A DNA stretch of 64,000 nucleotides from Clavibacter michiganensis subsp. tessellarius (GTDB lineage: Bacteria; Actinomycetota; Actinomycetes; Actinomycetales; Microbacteriaceae), in the NCBI RefSeq assembly GCF_021922985.1, contig NZ_CP040788.1, positions 434,001-498,000 of the forward strand, read 5' to 3'. The notes under the pieces were generated by a model that saw only the letters and a list, made by a program, of their open reading frames with translations, was not told where the DNA came from and made no database searches. The position numbers were made by a program, and so were the translations under genes. Positions 51,079-59,829 of this stretch are shown here, piece by piece (position 1 is the first letter of the stretch; each line of letters opens with the position of its first letter).

Positions 51079-51720
51079 ATGACCGCAGCGCAGCCCTCGT
51101 CCGCGAACCCGTCCGAGCGCGGCGACGACGCCGTCCGGGACGACCTCGTCCGCCACCTCCGCCTCGCGCGCGAGGCCCTCGTCTGGAAGCTCGAGGGGCT
51201 CGGGGAGCACGACGTCCGCCGGCCGCTCGTGCCGACCGGATCCAACCTGCTCGGGCTCGTGAAGCACGCCGCGGGCGTCGAGGCCGGCTACCTCGGCTTC
51301 GTCTTCGGCCGGCCGTTCCCCGAGAGGCTCGACTGGATGGAGGAGGACGCGCCGCCGAACGCCGACATGCGCGCGACCGCCGACGAGTCCCGCGCCGACA
51401 TCGTGGGCCTCGCCGAGCGCGTGGGAGCCCACGCCGAGGCGACCCTCCGGGCCCTGCCGCTCGACGCGCTCGGCACCGTGCCGTGGTGGCCGGGCGGATC
51501 CGGGAACGTCACGCTGCAGCGCATCGCGGTGCACCTCATCGCCGAGCTGAACCGCCATGCCGGTCACGCCGACGTCCTCCGCGAGCTCGTCGACGGAGCC
51601 GCGGGCCTGCGCGTCGACGACGGCAACCTGCCCGAGGGCGACGCGGCGTTCTGGCGCGCGCAGCACGCCGAGACCGCGCGCGTCGCCCGCGAGGTGGCGG
51701 GGCTGCCGCCGGTCGACTGA
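51079..51720 (+). CDS. DinB/DUF664-like metal-binding protein
   Basis: A 213-residue four-helix bundle protein of the DinB superfamily. Metal-ligand histidines are likely in LVKHAAGVEAGY near 63 and in HLIAELNRHAGHADVLREL near 155, both typical positions. Relatives include bacillithiol or mycothiol S-transferases and mycothiol-dependent isomerases, so a mycothiol link is possible in this phylum but unproven. GAGGCT lies exactly 6 nt before the ATG. An in-frame upstream extension would be Arg-rich and is not favoured. Confidence 0.82.
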   Translation: MTAAQPSSANPSERGDDAVRDDLVRHLRLAREALVWKLEGLGEHDVRRPLVPTGSNLLGLVKHAAGVEAGYLGFVFGRPFPERLDWMEEDAPPNADMRATADESRADIVGLAERVGAHAEATLRALPLDALGTVPWWPGGSGNVTLQRIAVHLIAELNRHAGHADVLRELVDGAAGLRVDDGNLPEGDAAFWRAQHAETARVAREVAGLPPVD

Positions 51721-51747
51721 CCGAGGAGCCCGCCGCGCGGACGCCGG

Positions 51748-54700
51748 CTAGCGGCGCGCGAACCGCAGGGTCGCGATCTCGAACGGGCGCAGCGTGATCG
51801 CCACGCCCTCCCCGGCCGGCACGACGTCGTGGCCCGCGAGCGGCCGCTCGAGCAGGTCGGTGCGGTGCGCCTCGCCGAGCCCGGCCGCGGCATCCACCCG
51901 CACGACCGCGTGCTCGCGCCCGCCGCGCGCCTCGTAGAGCCGCACGACGAGGTCGCCCGAGCGGTCCTCGGCGAGCTTCACCGCCTCGATCACGACGGCG
52001 GGGTTCGACGAGGTCACGAGCGGCGCGACGCCGTGGTCGCCCGCGACCTCGCGCACCGGCAGGTTGAGGCGGTACCCCGCGTCGGCGGCGTCGAGCACGT
52101 CGGGCGCCACGCGCACCGCGGAGCGCAGCACGTGCCGGCCCTGGTCGGCGTGCGGATCCGGGAACACGGGCGCCCGGAGCAGCGACTGGCGCACGAGGGT
52201 CGCGCTGCCGCCGTCGGGACGGGGGATCCGCGTCACGTCGTGCCCGTACGTCGCGTCGTTCGCCACCGCCACGCCGAAGCCCGGCTCGCCGACGTGCACC
52301 CAGCGGTGCGCGACCGTCTCGAAGCGCGCGGTCTCCCACGACGTGTTGGCGTGGGTCACGCGCTGCACGTGCCCGAACTGCACCTCGGAGGCGGCGCGGT
52401 CGGCGTGCACGTCGAGCGGGAACGCGAGCTTGAGGAGCTTCTGCCGCTCGTGCCAGTCGACGTCGGTCACCACCTGGAGCTCGGGCTCCCCGGCCGTCAG
52501 GGTCCACGTCTGGGTGATGCGGGAGGAGCCGGCCGCGCGCTCGACCACGAGGGCCGCGCCGTCGATCCGGACCGCCGACACGTCGGTGAGGTCGGTGCGG
52601 TTGCGGCGGTAGGCGTCGTCGATGTCCCACGCGTCCCACTGGTTCGGGGTGTCGCGGAACAGCTGGAGGAGGCCGAGTCGCTGGCCGGGGGCGACGAGGT
52701 CGCGGCCGGACGCGTGGTCGACCAGCGAGGAGACCGTGCCGTCGGCCGCGAACCGCGCGCGCACGAATCCGTTTTCGAGGACCCAGCCGTCGCCGTCGGG
52801 GACGGGCACCCCGGCGGCCGGGGCGTCGACCGCGACCGCCGCGGACAGCGCGCCCACGCCGTCCGCGTCGACGGGCGCCGCGTTGAACGCGATCCGCCGC
52901 TCGCCGGGTCCCGCGAGCGCGCCCTGCGCCTCCGCCACCAGCTCCCGCAGCCGGCCCTGCACGCGGGCGTGCTCGCGCTCGGCCTCCTGGTGCACCCACG
53001 CGATGGAGGTGCCGGGCAGGATGTCGTGGAACTGGAGCAGCAGCACGGTGCGCCACAGCGCGTCGAGCTCGTCGTGCGGGTACTCCACGAGGTCGCGGAC
53101 GGCCGCGGTCGCGAGCCAGAGCTCGGCCTCCCGCAGCAGGTGCTCGCTCCGCCGGTTGCCCTGCTTCGTGCGCGCCTGCGACGTGTACGTGCCGCGGTGG
53201 AACTCGAGGTACATCTCGCCCGACCACACGTGCGGATCCCGGATCTCCGCCCGCGCGGCGTCGAAGAACGCCAGCGGCGTGCCGAGCGTCACGCGCGGCG
53301 ACCCCTCGAGGTCGTGCGTGCGGTGCGCCGCCGCGACCATCTCGCGGGTCGGCCCGCCGCCGCCGTCGCCCCAGCCGAACGGCACGATGGAGGAGTTGCC
53401 CACGGCCTTCTCCGCGTGCTGCCGCTCCGCGCGCGCGAGGTCCTCCCCGGAGAGGTCGGAGTTGTAGGAGTCCACGGGCGGGAAGTGCGTGAAGACGCGG
53501 CTCCCGTCGATCCCCTCCCAGAGGAAGGTGTGGTGCGGCATCGTGTTGGTCTCGTTCCACGACTGCTTCTGCGTGAAGAAGTACTCGGCACCTGCTCCGC
53601 GCACGATCTGCGGCAGCGCGCCCGTGTAGCCGAACGAGTCGGGCAGCCACACCTCGCGGGAGTCGATCCCGAACTCCTCGCGGAAGAACCGCTTCCCGTG
53701 CACGAGCTGGCGGACGAGCGCCTCGCCGCCCGGCATGTTCGTGTCGGACTCGACCCACATGCCGCCCACCGGCACGAACCGGCCCTCGGCGACGCGCCGC
53801 CGCAGGCGCTCGAAGAGGCCCGGGTGGTCCTCCTTCAGCCACGCGTACTGCTGCGCGCTGGAGGCCGCGAACACGAAGTCCGGATCCTCGTCCATGAGCG
53901 CGAGCACGTTGGAGAACGTGCGCGCGACCTTGCGGCGGGTCTCGCGCACGGGCCAGAGCCACGCGGAGTCGATGTGCGCGTGGCCGACGGCCGTGACGCG
54001 GTGCGCGCTCGCGTGGGCGGGCGCGGCGAGCACGGCCCGGAGCTCCTCGCGGCCGGCGTCGGCGGTGCCCGCGACGTCGTCGGGGTCCACCGCGTCGCAC
54101 ATGCGCTCGAGGGCCGCGAGGATCTCGGCCCGCCGCGACGACGCCGGATCCAGCTCCGCCATCAGCCCGCGCAGCGTCCACACGTCGCGGTCGAGCTCCC
54201 AGACGGCCTCGTCGCGCCAGGCGAGGTCCATGGTGCGCAGCCGGTAGAGGGGCTCGTCACCCGCGGTCGCGGGGTCGCCGAGCGGCGTCTCCCCGTGGAA
54301 GGAGTCGCCGCCGATGTCGGGGTTCGAGGCCGCCTCGATCCAGAGGTCGATGGGCGTGCCCGGCGCCGTGCCCGCCCCGACGGCCGCGAGGGGCACGTAC
54401 CCGTTGTACGGCTCGATGGCCTTGACGACGCTCCCGTCGGGGCGGTGCACGAGGCCCTCGGCCTGGAAGCCCGGCTGCCGGTCGCTGAAGCCGAGGTCGA
54501 CGACGACCTCGAGGACGGTGCCCGCAGCGTCCGCGTCGGCGGGCACGACGCCCGTGACGTGGAACCACGTGGTGCCCCACGCACGGCTCCACGGGGTGCC
54601 GACCGCGAAGGGCCGGTACTCCTGCCGCACCGCCTCGGCGAACGGCACGGGTTCGCCGGGCGCGTCCCACGCCGCGATGTCGAGCGCCATCCGGCGGCGG

Positions 54701-54774
54701 TGGACGTTCGGCACGAGGCGGTCGCGCACGAAGCGCTCGATGCGGGCCTCGGCGAGCGCGGGGGTGGGGGGCAT
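51748..54774 (-). CDS. alpha-mannosidase, glycoside hydrolase family 38
   Basis: The 1008-residue enzyme hydrolyses alpha-mannosides. The GH38 domain has the zinc-binding HAHIDSAWLWPVRET near 265, DFVFAASSAQQYAWL, VWLPDSFGYTGALPQI with the likely nucleophile Asp, and HTFLWEGIDG. The central helical region and C-terminal beta domains (YRRNRTDLTD, VQRVTHANTSWETARF) complete the family length. No signal peptide is seen, so oligosaccharides would be cleaved after uptake. The ABC importer and a ROK repressor gene are directly upstream, with 133 bases to the permease gene. Confidence 0.95.
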   Translation of the reverse strand: MPPTPALAEARIERFVRDRLVPNVHRRRMALDIAAWDAPGEPVPFAEAVRQEYRPFAVGTPWSRAWGTTWFHVTGVVPADADAAGTVLEVVVDLGFSDRQPGFQAEGLVHRPDGSVVKAIEPYNGYVPLAAVGAGTAPGTPIDLWIEAASNPDIGGDSFHGETPLGDPATAGDEPLYRLRTMDLAWRDEAVWELDRDVWTLRGLMAELDPASSRRAEILAALERMCDAVDPDDVAGTADAGREELRAVLAAPAHASAHRVTAVGHAHIDSAWLWPVRETRRKVARTFSNVLALMDEDPDFVFAASSAQQYAWLKEDHPGLFERLRRRVAEGRFVPVGGMWVESDTNMPGGEALVRQLVHGKRFFREEFGIDSREVWLPDSFGYTGALPQIVRGAGAEYFFTQKQSWNETNTMPHHTFLWEGIDGSRVFTHFPPVDSYNSDLSGEDLARAERQHAEKAVGNSSIVPFGWGDGGGGPTREMVAAAHRTHDLEGSPRVTLGTPLAFFDAARAEIRDPHVWSGEMYLEFHRGTYTSQARTKQGNRRSEHLLREAELWLATAAVRDLVEYPHDELDALWRTVLLLQFHDILPGTSIAWVHQEAEREHARVQGRLRELVAEAQGALAGPGERRIAFNAAPVDADGVGALSAAVAVDAPAAGVPVPDGDGWVLENGFVRARFAADGTVSSLVDHASGRDLVAPGQRLGLLQLFRDTPNQWDAWDIDDAYRRNRTDLTDVSAVRIDGAALVVERAAGSSRITQTWTLTAGEPELQVVTDVDWHERQKLLKLAFPLDVHADRAASEVQFGHVQRVTHANTSWETARFETVAHRWVHVGEPGFGVAVANDATYGHDVTRIPRPDGGSATLVRQSLLRAPVFPDPHADQGRHVLRSAVRVAPDVLDAADAGYRLNLPVREVAGDHGVAPLVTSSNPAVVIEAVKLAEDRSGDLVVRLYEARGGREHAVVRVDAAAGLGEAHRTDLLERPLAGHDVVPAGEGVAITLRPFEIATLRFARR

Positions 54775-54907
54775 GGTCGTCTCCGATCGGTGGTGCGGCG
54801 GACCGCGGGAGGGATGGTCGGGCGCCGCGCGGTCGGCGCGCCCGTGGTGCGGGTCGGGGCGGTGCGGGCGGATGCGGGCGGTGGCGACGCGGGGCGCCGC
54901 CCGCGCA

Positions 54908-55825
54908 TCAGCCCTTCACGGCGCCGGCGAGCGCGTTCGAGCCGCCGAGCGTGCGCGACACGAGCACGTACAGCGCGATGACGGGCACCGAGTACACGAG
55001 CGAGAACGCCGCGAGCTGGCCGTACGCGACCGACCCGTACTGCCCGAAGAAGGCGAAGATGCTCACGGCGGCGGGCTGCTTGTCCGGGCTCAGCAGCAGG
55101 ATGAAGGGCACGAAGAAGTTCCCCCAGGCCTGGATGAACACGAAGATGGACACCACCGCGATCCCCGGCCGCATGAGCGGCACGACGATGTGGGTGAGCG
55201 TCCGGAGCATCGACGCGCCGTCGGTCCACGCGGCCTCCTCGAGGGAGATCGGCACGGAGTCCATGAAGTTCTTCGCCATCCAGATCGCCATCGGCAGGCT
55301 CGTGGCGGCGAGGAAGAAGACCGTGCCGCCGATCGAGTCGATGAGGTCGAGCGCGACGAAGAGGCTGTAGACGGGCACCATCATCGCGGTGATGGGCAGG
55401 CACGTCCCGAAGAGGATCCCGTAGAGGAACGGCTTGGTGATCCGCATCCGGTAGCGCGACAGCGGGTAGGCCGCGAGGATCGCGACCACCACCGTGACGA
55501 TGGCGCAGCCGCCCGAGAGGATCAGGCTGTTCATCAGCGGGATGAACGCGATCTCGGGCGTGAGCACGGCCCGGAAGTTGTCGAGCGTGAACTCCTCCGG
55601 CACCTTCGCCGACAGCGTCGCCGACGGGTCGAAGGCCGCGAGCAGGAGCCACACGAGCGGCACGGCGAAGCACAGGGCGACGAGCACCAGCACGCCGTTC
55701 GCCACGGCGCGCATCACGCGGCCGCTCGGCGAGGTCATGCGGGAACCCGGCGGGCGGACCGCGCGGCGGGACAGGGGCGAGCGGGAGGCGCGGGCGGGAG
55801 CCGGCGCCGTCGTGGTCACGGCCAT
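54908..55825 (-). CDS. carbohydrate ABC transporter permease (MalG type)
   Basis: A 305-residue permease with six membrane segments. The coupling EAA loop reads SLEEAAWTDGASMLRTLTH and the C-terminal KG end is typical of MalG-type proteins. GGAGG lies about 8 bases before the ATG at 55825. It starts two bases after the MalF-type gene ends, so they are one operon. Likely takes up mannose-containing oligosaccharides given the adjacent GH38 enzyme. Confidence 0.93.
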   Translation of the reverse strand: MAVTTTAPAPARASRSPLSRRAVRPPGSRMTSPSGRVMRAVANGVLVLVALCFAVPLVWLLLAAFDPSATLSAKVPEEFTLDNFRAVLTPEIAFIPLMNSLILSGGCAIVTVVVAILAAYPLSRYRMRITKPFLYGILFGTCLPITAMMVPVYSLFVALDLIDSIGGTVFFLAATSLPMAIWMAKNFMDSVPISLEEAAWTDGASMLRTLTHIVVPLMRPGIAVVSIFVFIQAWGNFFVPFILLLSPDKQPAAVSIFAFFGQYGSVAYGQLAAFSLVYSVPVIALYVLVSRTLGGSNALAGAVKG

Positions 55826-55827
55826 GG

Positions 55828-56832
55828 TCAGTCCACCTCCGGGCGCAGCGCCCTGATGTAGATCACCGAGAACACGGCTCCCACGAGGAGCATGATCGTG
55901 GCGATCGCGGTGCCGAAGCCCAGCTGCGAGAACTGGAACGCCTCCTGGTAGGCGAGGATCGGCAGGGTCGAGCTGCTGGTGCCGGGGCCGCCGCCCGTCA
56001 TCACGAAGATGAGGGTGAAGACCGAGAGCGTCTGCAGCGTGGTGAGCATGAGGTTCGTCGAGATGCTGCGGCGGATCACCGGCAGCGTGATGAAGACGAG
56101 GCGCTGCCACCCGGTCGCGCCGTCCACCTCGGCCGACTCGGTGATCTCCGGCGGCACCTCCTGCACGGCGGCGGCGTAGACGAGCATCGAGAAGGCGGAT
56201 CCGCGCCACACGTTCGCGAGGATCACCGACAGCAGCGGCAGCCCGTAGAGCCAGTTGGCGCCCGGGATCCCGAACCAGCCGAGGATCGTGTTGAGCGTCC
56301 CCGTGTCGTTGAAGAAGGCATAGGCGGCGAACGCGGCGACGATCTCCGGCAGCACCCAGGCGGCGATGACGAAGGTGCCGACGACCGCGCGCACGACGCG
56401 GTTCCCCTGGCGCATCAGGAGCGCCAGCCCGAGCCCGACGACGTTCTGCCCGACGACCGCGGAGAAGAAGACGAACGCGAGCGTGAGGAGCACCGACTTC
56501 GGGAAGTCGGGGTCCGCGAACAGCGCGGTGTAGTTGTCGAAGCCGATGAACTTCGCGCCGCCGGCGGCGTACCCGGTGAGGGACGCGTCGGTGAAGGAGC
56601 CGTAGAGGCTCGAGATCACGGGGCCCAGGAGGAACAGCGCGAGCAGGACGATGGAGGGGATCAGCGGGATCGTGCGCGCGCGGGTGCGGAGCGCGCGGGC
56701 GCGGGCGCGGCCCGGGCGGACGGGCGACGGCCCGCCCGGTGCCCGGCCGACGCCCGATCCGGCCGCGTCCCGCCCGTCGGCGCTCCGCACGTCGGCGTCG
56801 GGGCCGACCGGGACGGGGGCGAGGGTGGCCAC
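55828..56832 (-). CDS. carbohydrate ABC transporter permease (MalF type)
   Basis: A 334-residue permease with a Pro/Arg-rich N-terminal tail of about 50 residues and six membrane segments (LIPSIVLLALFLLGPVISSL first). The EAA loop is PPEITESAEVDGATGWQRLVF. It is placed between the binding-protein and MalG genes with gaps of 3 and 2 bases, so they are one transcript. Confidence 0.93.
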   Translation of the reverse strand: MATLAPVPVGPDADVRSADGRDAAGSGVGRAPGGPSPVRPGRARARALRTRARTIPLIPSIVLLALFLLGPVISSLYGSFTDASLTGYAAGGAKFIGFDNYTALFADPDFPKSVLLTLAFVFFSAVVGQNVVGLGLALLMRQGNRVVRAVVGTFVIAAWVLPEIVAAFAAYAFFNDTGTLNTILGWFGIPGANWLYGLPLLSVILANVWRGSAFSMLVYAAAVQEVPPEITESAEVDGATGWQRLVFITLPVIRRSISTNLMLTTLQTLSVFTLIFVMTGGGPGTSSSTLPILAYQEAFQFSQLGFGTAIATIMLLVGAVFSVIYIRALRPEVD

Positions 56833-56835
56833 GGA

Positions 56836-58224
56836 TCAGTCCTCGGCCTTCTCGGTCCCGTCCGCGCCGACGATGCCGACGAGGGCCTGGTCGTACGCGG
56901 CGGCCGCCTCCTCGGGCGTCTGCTGGCCGGTCATCACCGACTCCATGGCGACCGTGATCGCGTTGGAGATGCGGCTGTAGTCGGTGGTCGCCGGCCGGAA
57001 GTGCGTCGTGTCGACGAGCGAGGAGAAGAACGCGGAGGTGGGATTCGAGGAGACGTACTCCGGATCCTCGGCCACGTCGCTGCGCACCGCGATCTGGCTG
57101 GCGGCGATGTCGTACGACTTCGAGCCCTCCTTGTCGAGCGCATCCGCGATGAACTCGAACGCCTTGTCGGGGGCCTTCGTCTTCGCTCCGACCGCGAGGG
57201 TCCAGCCGCCGGACATGCTCACGGATCCGGGCGCCTGGCCGTCCTGCGTGGGCATGGGCGCCTGCCCCATCACGGTGTCCCACTCGGGCCACGGGTTCGT
57301 GCCGCTGTCGAGCCAGGTGCCGCTCAGCCAGGATCCGTCGAGGTCGATGGCGAGCTTGCCCTGCGGCAGCCACTGGCCGGCGACGATGGTGCCGATGTTG
57401 GTGTCGAGCGCCTCCTCGGGCTTCGGGCCGACGCCGCCCTGGTAGACGTCGCGGATGAAGCCGAGCGAGTCCTCGAAGCCCTGCGAGCCCGTGAGCCACT
57501 TGCCCGACGCGTCGTCGTAGAGCGTGCCCGTGGGCGTGCCGTAGTGCAGCATCTCGAAGCCCTGCATCGTGGCGCCCTCGCCCTGCGGCTTGCCGGAGTA
57601 GACGTTGATCGGGACCACGTCCGGCAGCGCCTGCTTGAGCGTCTTCGCCGCGTCGAGCACGTCGTCCCAGGTCTTGGGCTCCCACGGCACCGGCAGCCCG
57701 GCCTTCGCGAAGAGGTCCTTGTTGTACCAGAGGGCGCGCGTGTCCGTGCCCATGGGGATCCCGTAGACCTTCCCGTCCTCGCCGACGCCCGCCTGCTTGG
57801 CGGAGTCGAAGAAGGCGCCCCAGTCGTCCCACTTCCCGACGTGCTCGTCGAGGGGGAGGAGGTACCCGGCGGCGGCGTCGGACTTGACCTTGAAGGTGTC
57901 CTCGTACATCACGTCGGGAGCGGTCGAGGGCGAGCGGTTCATCAGCGCGAGCTTGGTGAAGTAGTCGTCGTTCTGGGCGGCGATGGGCACGAGCTCGACC
58001 TTCATGCCGGGGTTCGCGGCCTCGAAGGTCTTAGCCGTCTCCTTCATGTGGTCGTCCATCTGGGTGAACGTCCCGAACTTCTGGTACGCGACCTTGATGG
58101 TCTTCCCGTCCCCGCCGCCGGAGCCGCCCGAGCAGCCGCTGGCGAGGAGGAGGGCGGCGACGGAGGCCGCCGTGATCTGGAGGATGCGCGCCCGCGTCCG
58201 GCGGTGCGGCGTTCGATTCGTCAT
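56836..58224 (-). CDS. extracellular sugar-binding lipoprotein
   Basis: A 462-residue solute-binding lipoprotein; the lipobox ends at Cys31 (LLLASGCSGG) after an Arg-rich head. The mature protein fits family 1 sugar-binding proteins: FEAANPGMKVELVPI, YEDTFKVKSDAAAGYLLPL, YGIPMGTDTRALWYNKDLF and PEEAAAAYDQAL near the end. AGGGAGCACC precedes the ATG at 58224. It leads the importer operon, with a ROK-type operator 57 bases before its start. Confidence 0.93.
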   Translation of the reverse strand: MTNRTPHRRTRARILQITAASVAALLLASGCSGGSGGGDGKTIKVAYQKFGTFTQMDDHMKETAKTFEAANPGMKVELVPIAAQNDDYFTKLALMNRSPSTAPDVMYEDTFKVKSDAAAGYLLPLDEHVGKWDDWGAFFDSAKQAGVGEDGKVYGIPMGTDTRALWYNKDLFAKAGLPVPWEPKTWDDVLDAAKTLKQALPDVVPINVYSGKPQGEGATMQGFEMLHYGTPTGTLYDDASGKWLTGSQGFEDSLGFIRDVYQGGVGPKPEEALDTNIGTIVAGQWLPQGKLAIDLDGSWLSGTWLDSGTNPWPEWDTVMGQAPMPTQDGQAPGSVSMSGGWTLAVGAKTKAPDKAFEFIADALDKEGSKSYDIAASQIAVRSDVAEDPEYVSSNPTSAFFSSLVDTTHFRPATTDYSRISNAITVAMESVMTGQQTPEEAAAAYDQALVGIVGADGTEKAED

Positions 58225-58280
58225 GGTGCTCCCTTGCTCCACTGGCCCGGACGGTCGGCGTCGTCGCCGGTCGTCGAGGG

Positions 58281-58301
58281 TTAGCCAAACGTATGGACTA
58301 A
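58281..58301. promoter_or_regulatory. ROK-type operator upstream of the mannoside importer
   Basis: A 21-bp imperfect dyad beginning TTAGCCAA and ending TGGACTAA. It resembles TTAGTnnn...ACTAA operators of XylR-like ROK repressors. It lies between the ROK gene and the binding-protein gene. Confidence 0.55.
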
Positions 58302-58390
58302 TCCATGTCAAGACATCAGGCACGGCGGATGCGCGACGATCCGGAGGCCGGAGGCCGGTGCCGGGGGTCGACGCTGCCGCCGTCGGGGCG

Positions 58391-59656
58391 CTACGGCCGG
58401 ATGAGCATCGCGGACGGCCGCGGCGAGAAGGCGTTGTCGAGCACGAGGCAGGCGGCGCCCACCGCGGCGACGTCGTCGCCGATCGCCGACTCGACGATGC
58501 GCACCGGGTGCTTGGCGATGAGCGCGGGGGAGCGGCGCACCTCCTCGGGGAGCAGCTCCAGCACGACCCGCGAGATCGGCTGCCAGAAGGGACCGCCGCA
58601 GACGACCTCGTCGAGGTCGAGCAGGTTCACCTGGATCACCACGGCGTGCGCCAGGTGCCGGGCCGCGGCCCGCACGATCCGCCGGGCCGGGCCGTCCTCC
58701 GCGTCGGCGCGCGCGGCCAGGGCGTGGAAGGCCTCGCCGATGAGCCGCATGTCGACCGCGTCGCCGCTCGCCGCGGCCTCCGCGAGCGCCGCGTCCGAGA
58801 CAGCCCCCGGCGCGAGCGCCCCGCCCTCGACGGCCTGGCGGACGAGCGCGTGCGGCGTGATGAGCTCGCCGACGCAGCCGATGCGCCCGCAGGTGCAGCG
58901 CCGCCCGCGCGACGCCACCATGATGTGCCCGGCGTCGCCCGCGTTCGAGCTCGCGCCCCGCACGGGCTCGCCGCCCAGCACGAGGCCCGTGCCGAAGCCC
59001 GTCCCGTAGTAGACGAAGGCGAGGTTCCGCCGGCCGCCGTCGCCGAACCACAGCTCGGCCACGGCCGCGGCGGTCACGTCCTTCTCGAGCAGCACGGGCA
59101 GGCCCGTCGCGGTGGCGAGCGCGGAGCGGAGCGGGACGTGGCGCCAGCGCGGCAGCATCGGCGGATCCAGCACCAGGCCCTCGGCGACGTCGATGGGCCC
59201 GGGCGCCGCGATGCCGACGCCGAGCACCGCGGACCGGTCGACGCCCGCGTCGCGGATCAGCCCGTCGACGAGCCGGGCCACCAGCGCCACGACGTCGTCC
59301 GGGCGCGACGCGGACGGCGTCGGCGAGCTCGCGTGCCGGAGCACGGCGCCCTCGAGGTCGAGGAGCACCGCGGTGATCACGGCCGGGTCCACGTGCACGC
59401 CCACGGCGAGGCGGCCGGCGGCCACGAGGTGCAGGAGCGTGCGGGGCTTGCCGGGGCCGCGGATCACGGTGCCGCCCTCCCGCACGAGCCCCTCGTCGAT
59501 GAGGCGGCGGGCGACGTTGGTGACGGTCTGCGCGCTCAGCCCGGTGCGCTCGGCGACCTCGGACCGGCTCGCGCCGTCGGTCGCGCGCCGGATCGCGTCG
59601 AGCACGACGGTGCGGTTGTAGCCGCCGATCGCGGGGAGGTTCGTGCCGCGGCGCAT
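58391..59656 (-). CDS. ROK family transcriptional repressor
   Basis: A 421-residue ROK protein. The N-terminal winged helix has SRSEVAERTGLSAQTVTNVA and RRLIDEGLV; the sugar-binding body has VGVGIAAPGPID, the EKDVTAAAVAELWFG segment and GDAGHIMV followed by the zinc motif CTCGRIGC. In ROK repressors such as NagC or XylR a sugar releases DNA. Of two near ATGs, 59656 is preferred because GAGGAGG then sits at 7-8 nt. It is upstream of the importer operon and likely controls it and possibly itself. Confidence 0.93.
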   Translation of the reverse strand: MRRGTNLPAIGGYNRTVVLDAIRRATDGASRSEVAERTGLSAQTVTNVARRLIDEGLVREGGTVIRGPGKPRTLLHLVAAGRLAVGVHVDPAVITAVLLDLEGAVLRHASSPTPSASRPDDVVALVARLVDGLIRDAGVDRSAVLGVGIAAPGPIDVAEGLVLDPPMLPRWRHVPLRSALATATGLPVLLEKDVTAAAVAELWFGDGGRRNLAFVYYGTGFGTGLVLGGEPVRGASSNAGDAGHIMVASRGRRCTCGRIGCVGELITPHALVRQAVEGGALAPGAVSDAALAEAAASGDAVDMRLIGEAFHALAARADAEDGPARRIVRAAARHLAHAVVIQVNLLDLDEVVCGGPFWQPISRVVLELLPEEVRRSPALIAKHPVRIVESAIGDDVAAVGAACLVLDNAFSPRPSAMLIRP

Positions 59657-59829
59657 CGGCATCCTCCTCGATCCGGGTCGGGCCCGTCGCGCACGGGCCC
59701 CTCCGCAGTATCCCGGATGGACGGGCCCCGCCCGGCCGCGGGCCGCCGGTGACCCCGTTCCCTTACCGCTGCCCGGGGCGGATCCGACACGCCCGGCCGG
59801 GCGTCCGCGGGTCGGAGCAGGGTGGATCC

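Noticed and set aside
54775..54907. A possible gene or regulatory RNA between the MalG-type permease and the mannosidase genes
   Set aside because: Only GC-rich sequence with weak inverted repeats and no plausible reading frame or ribosome site.
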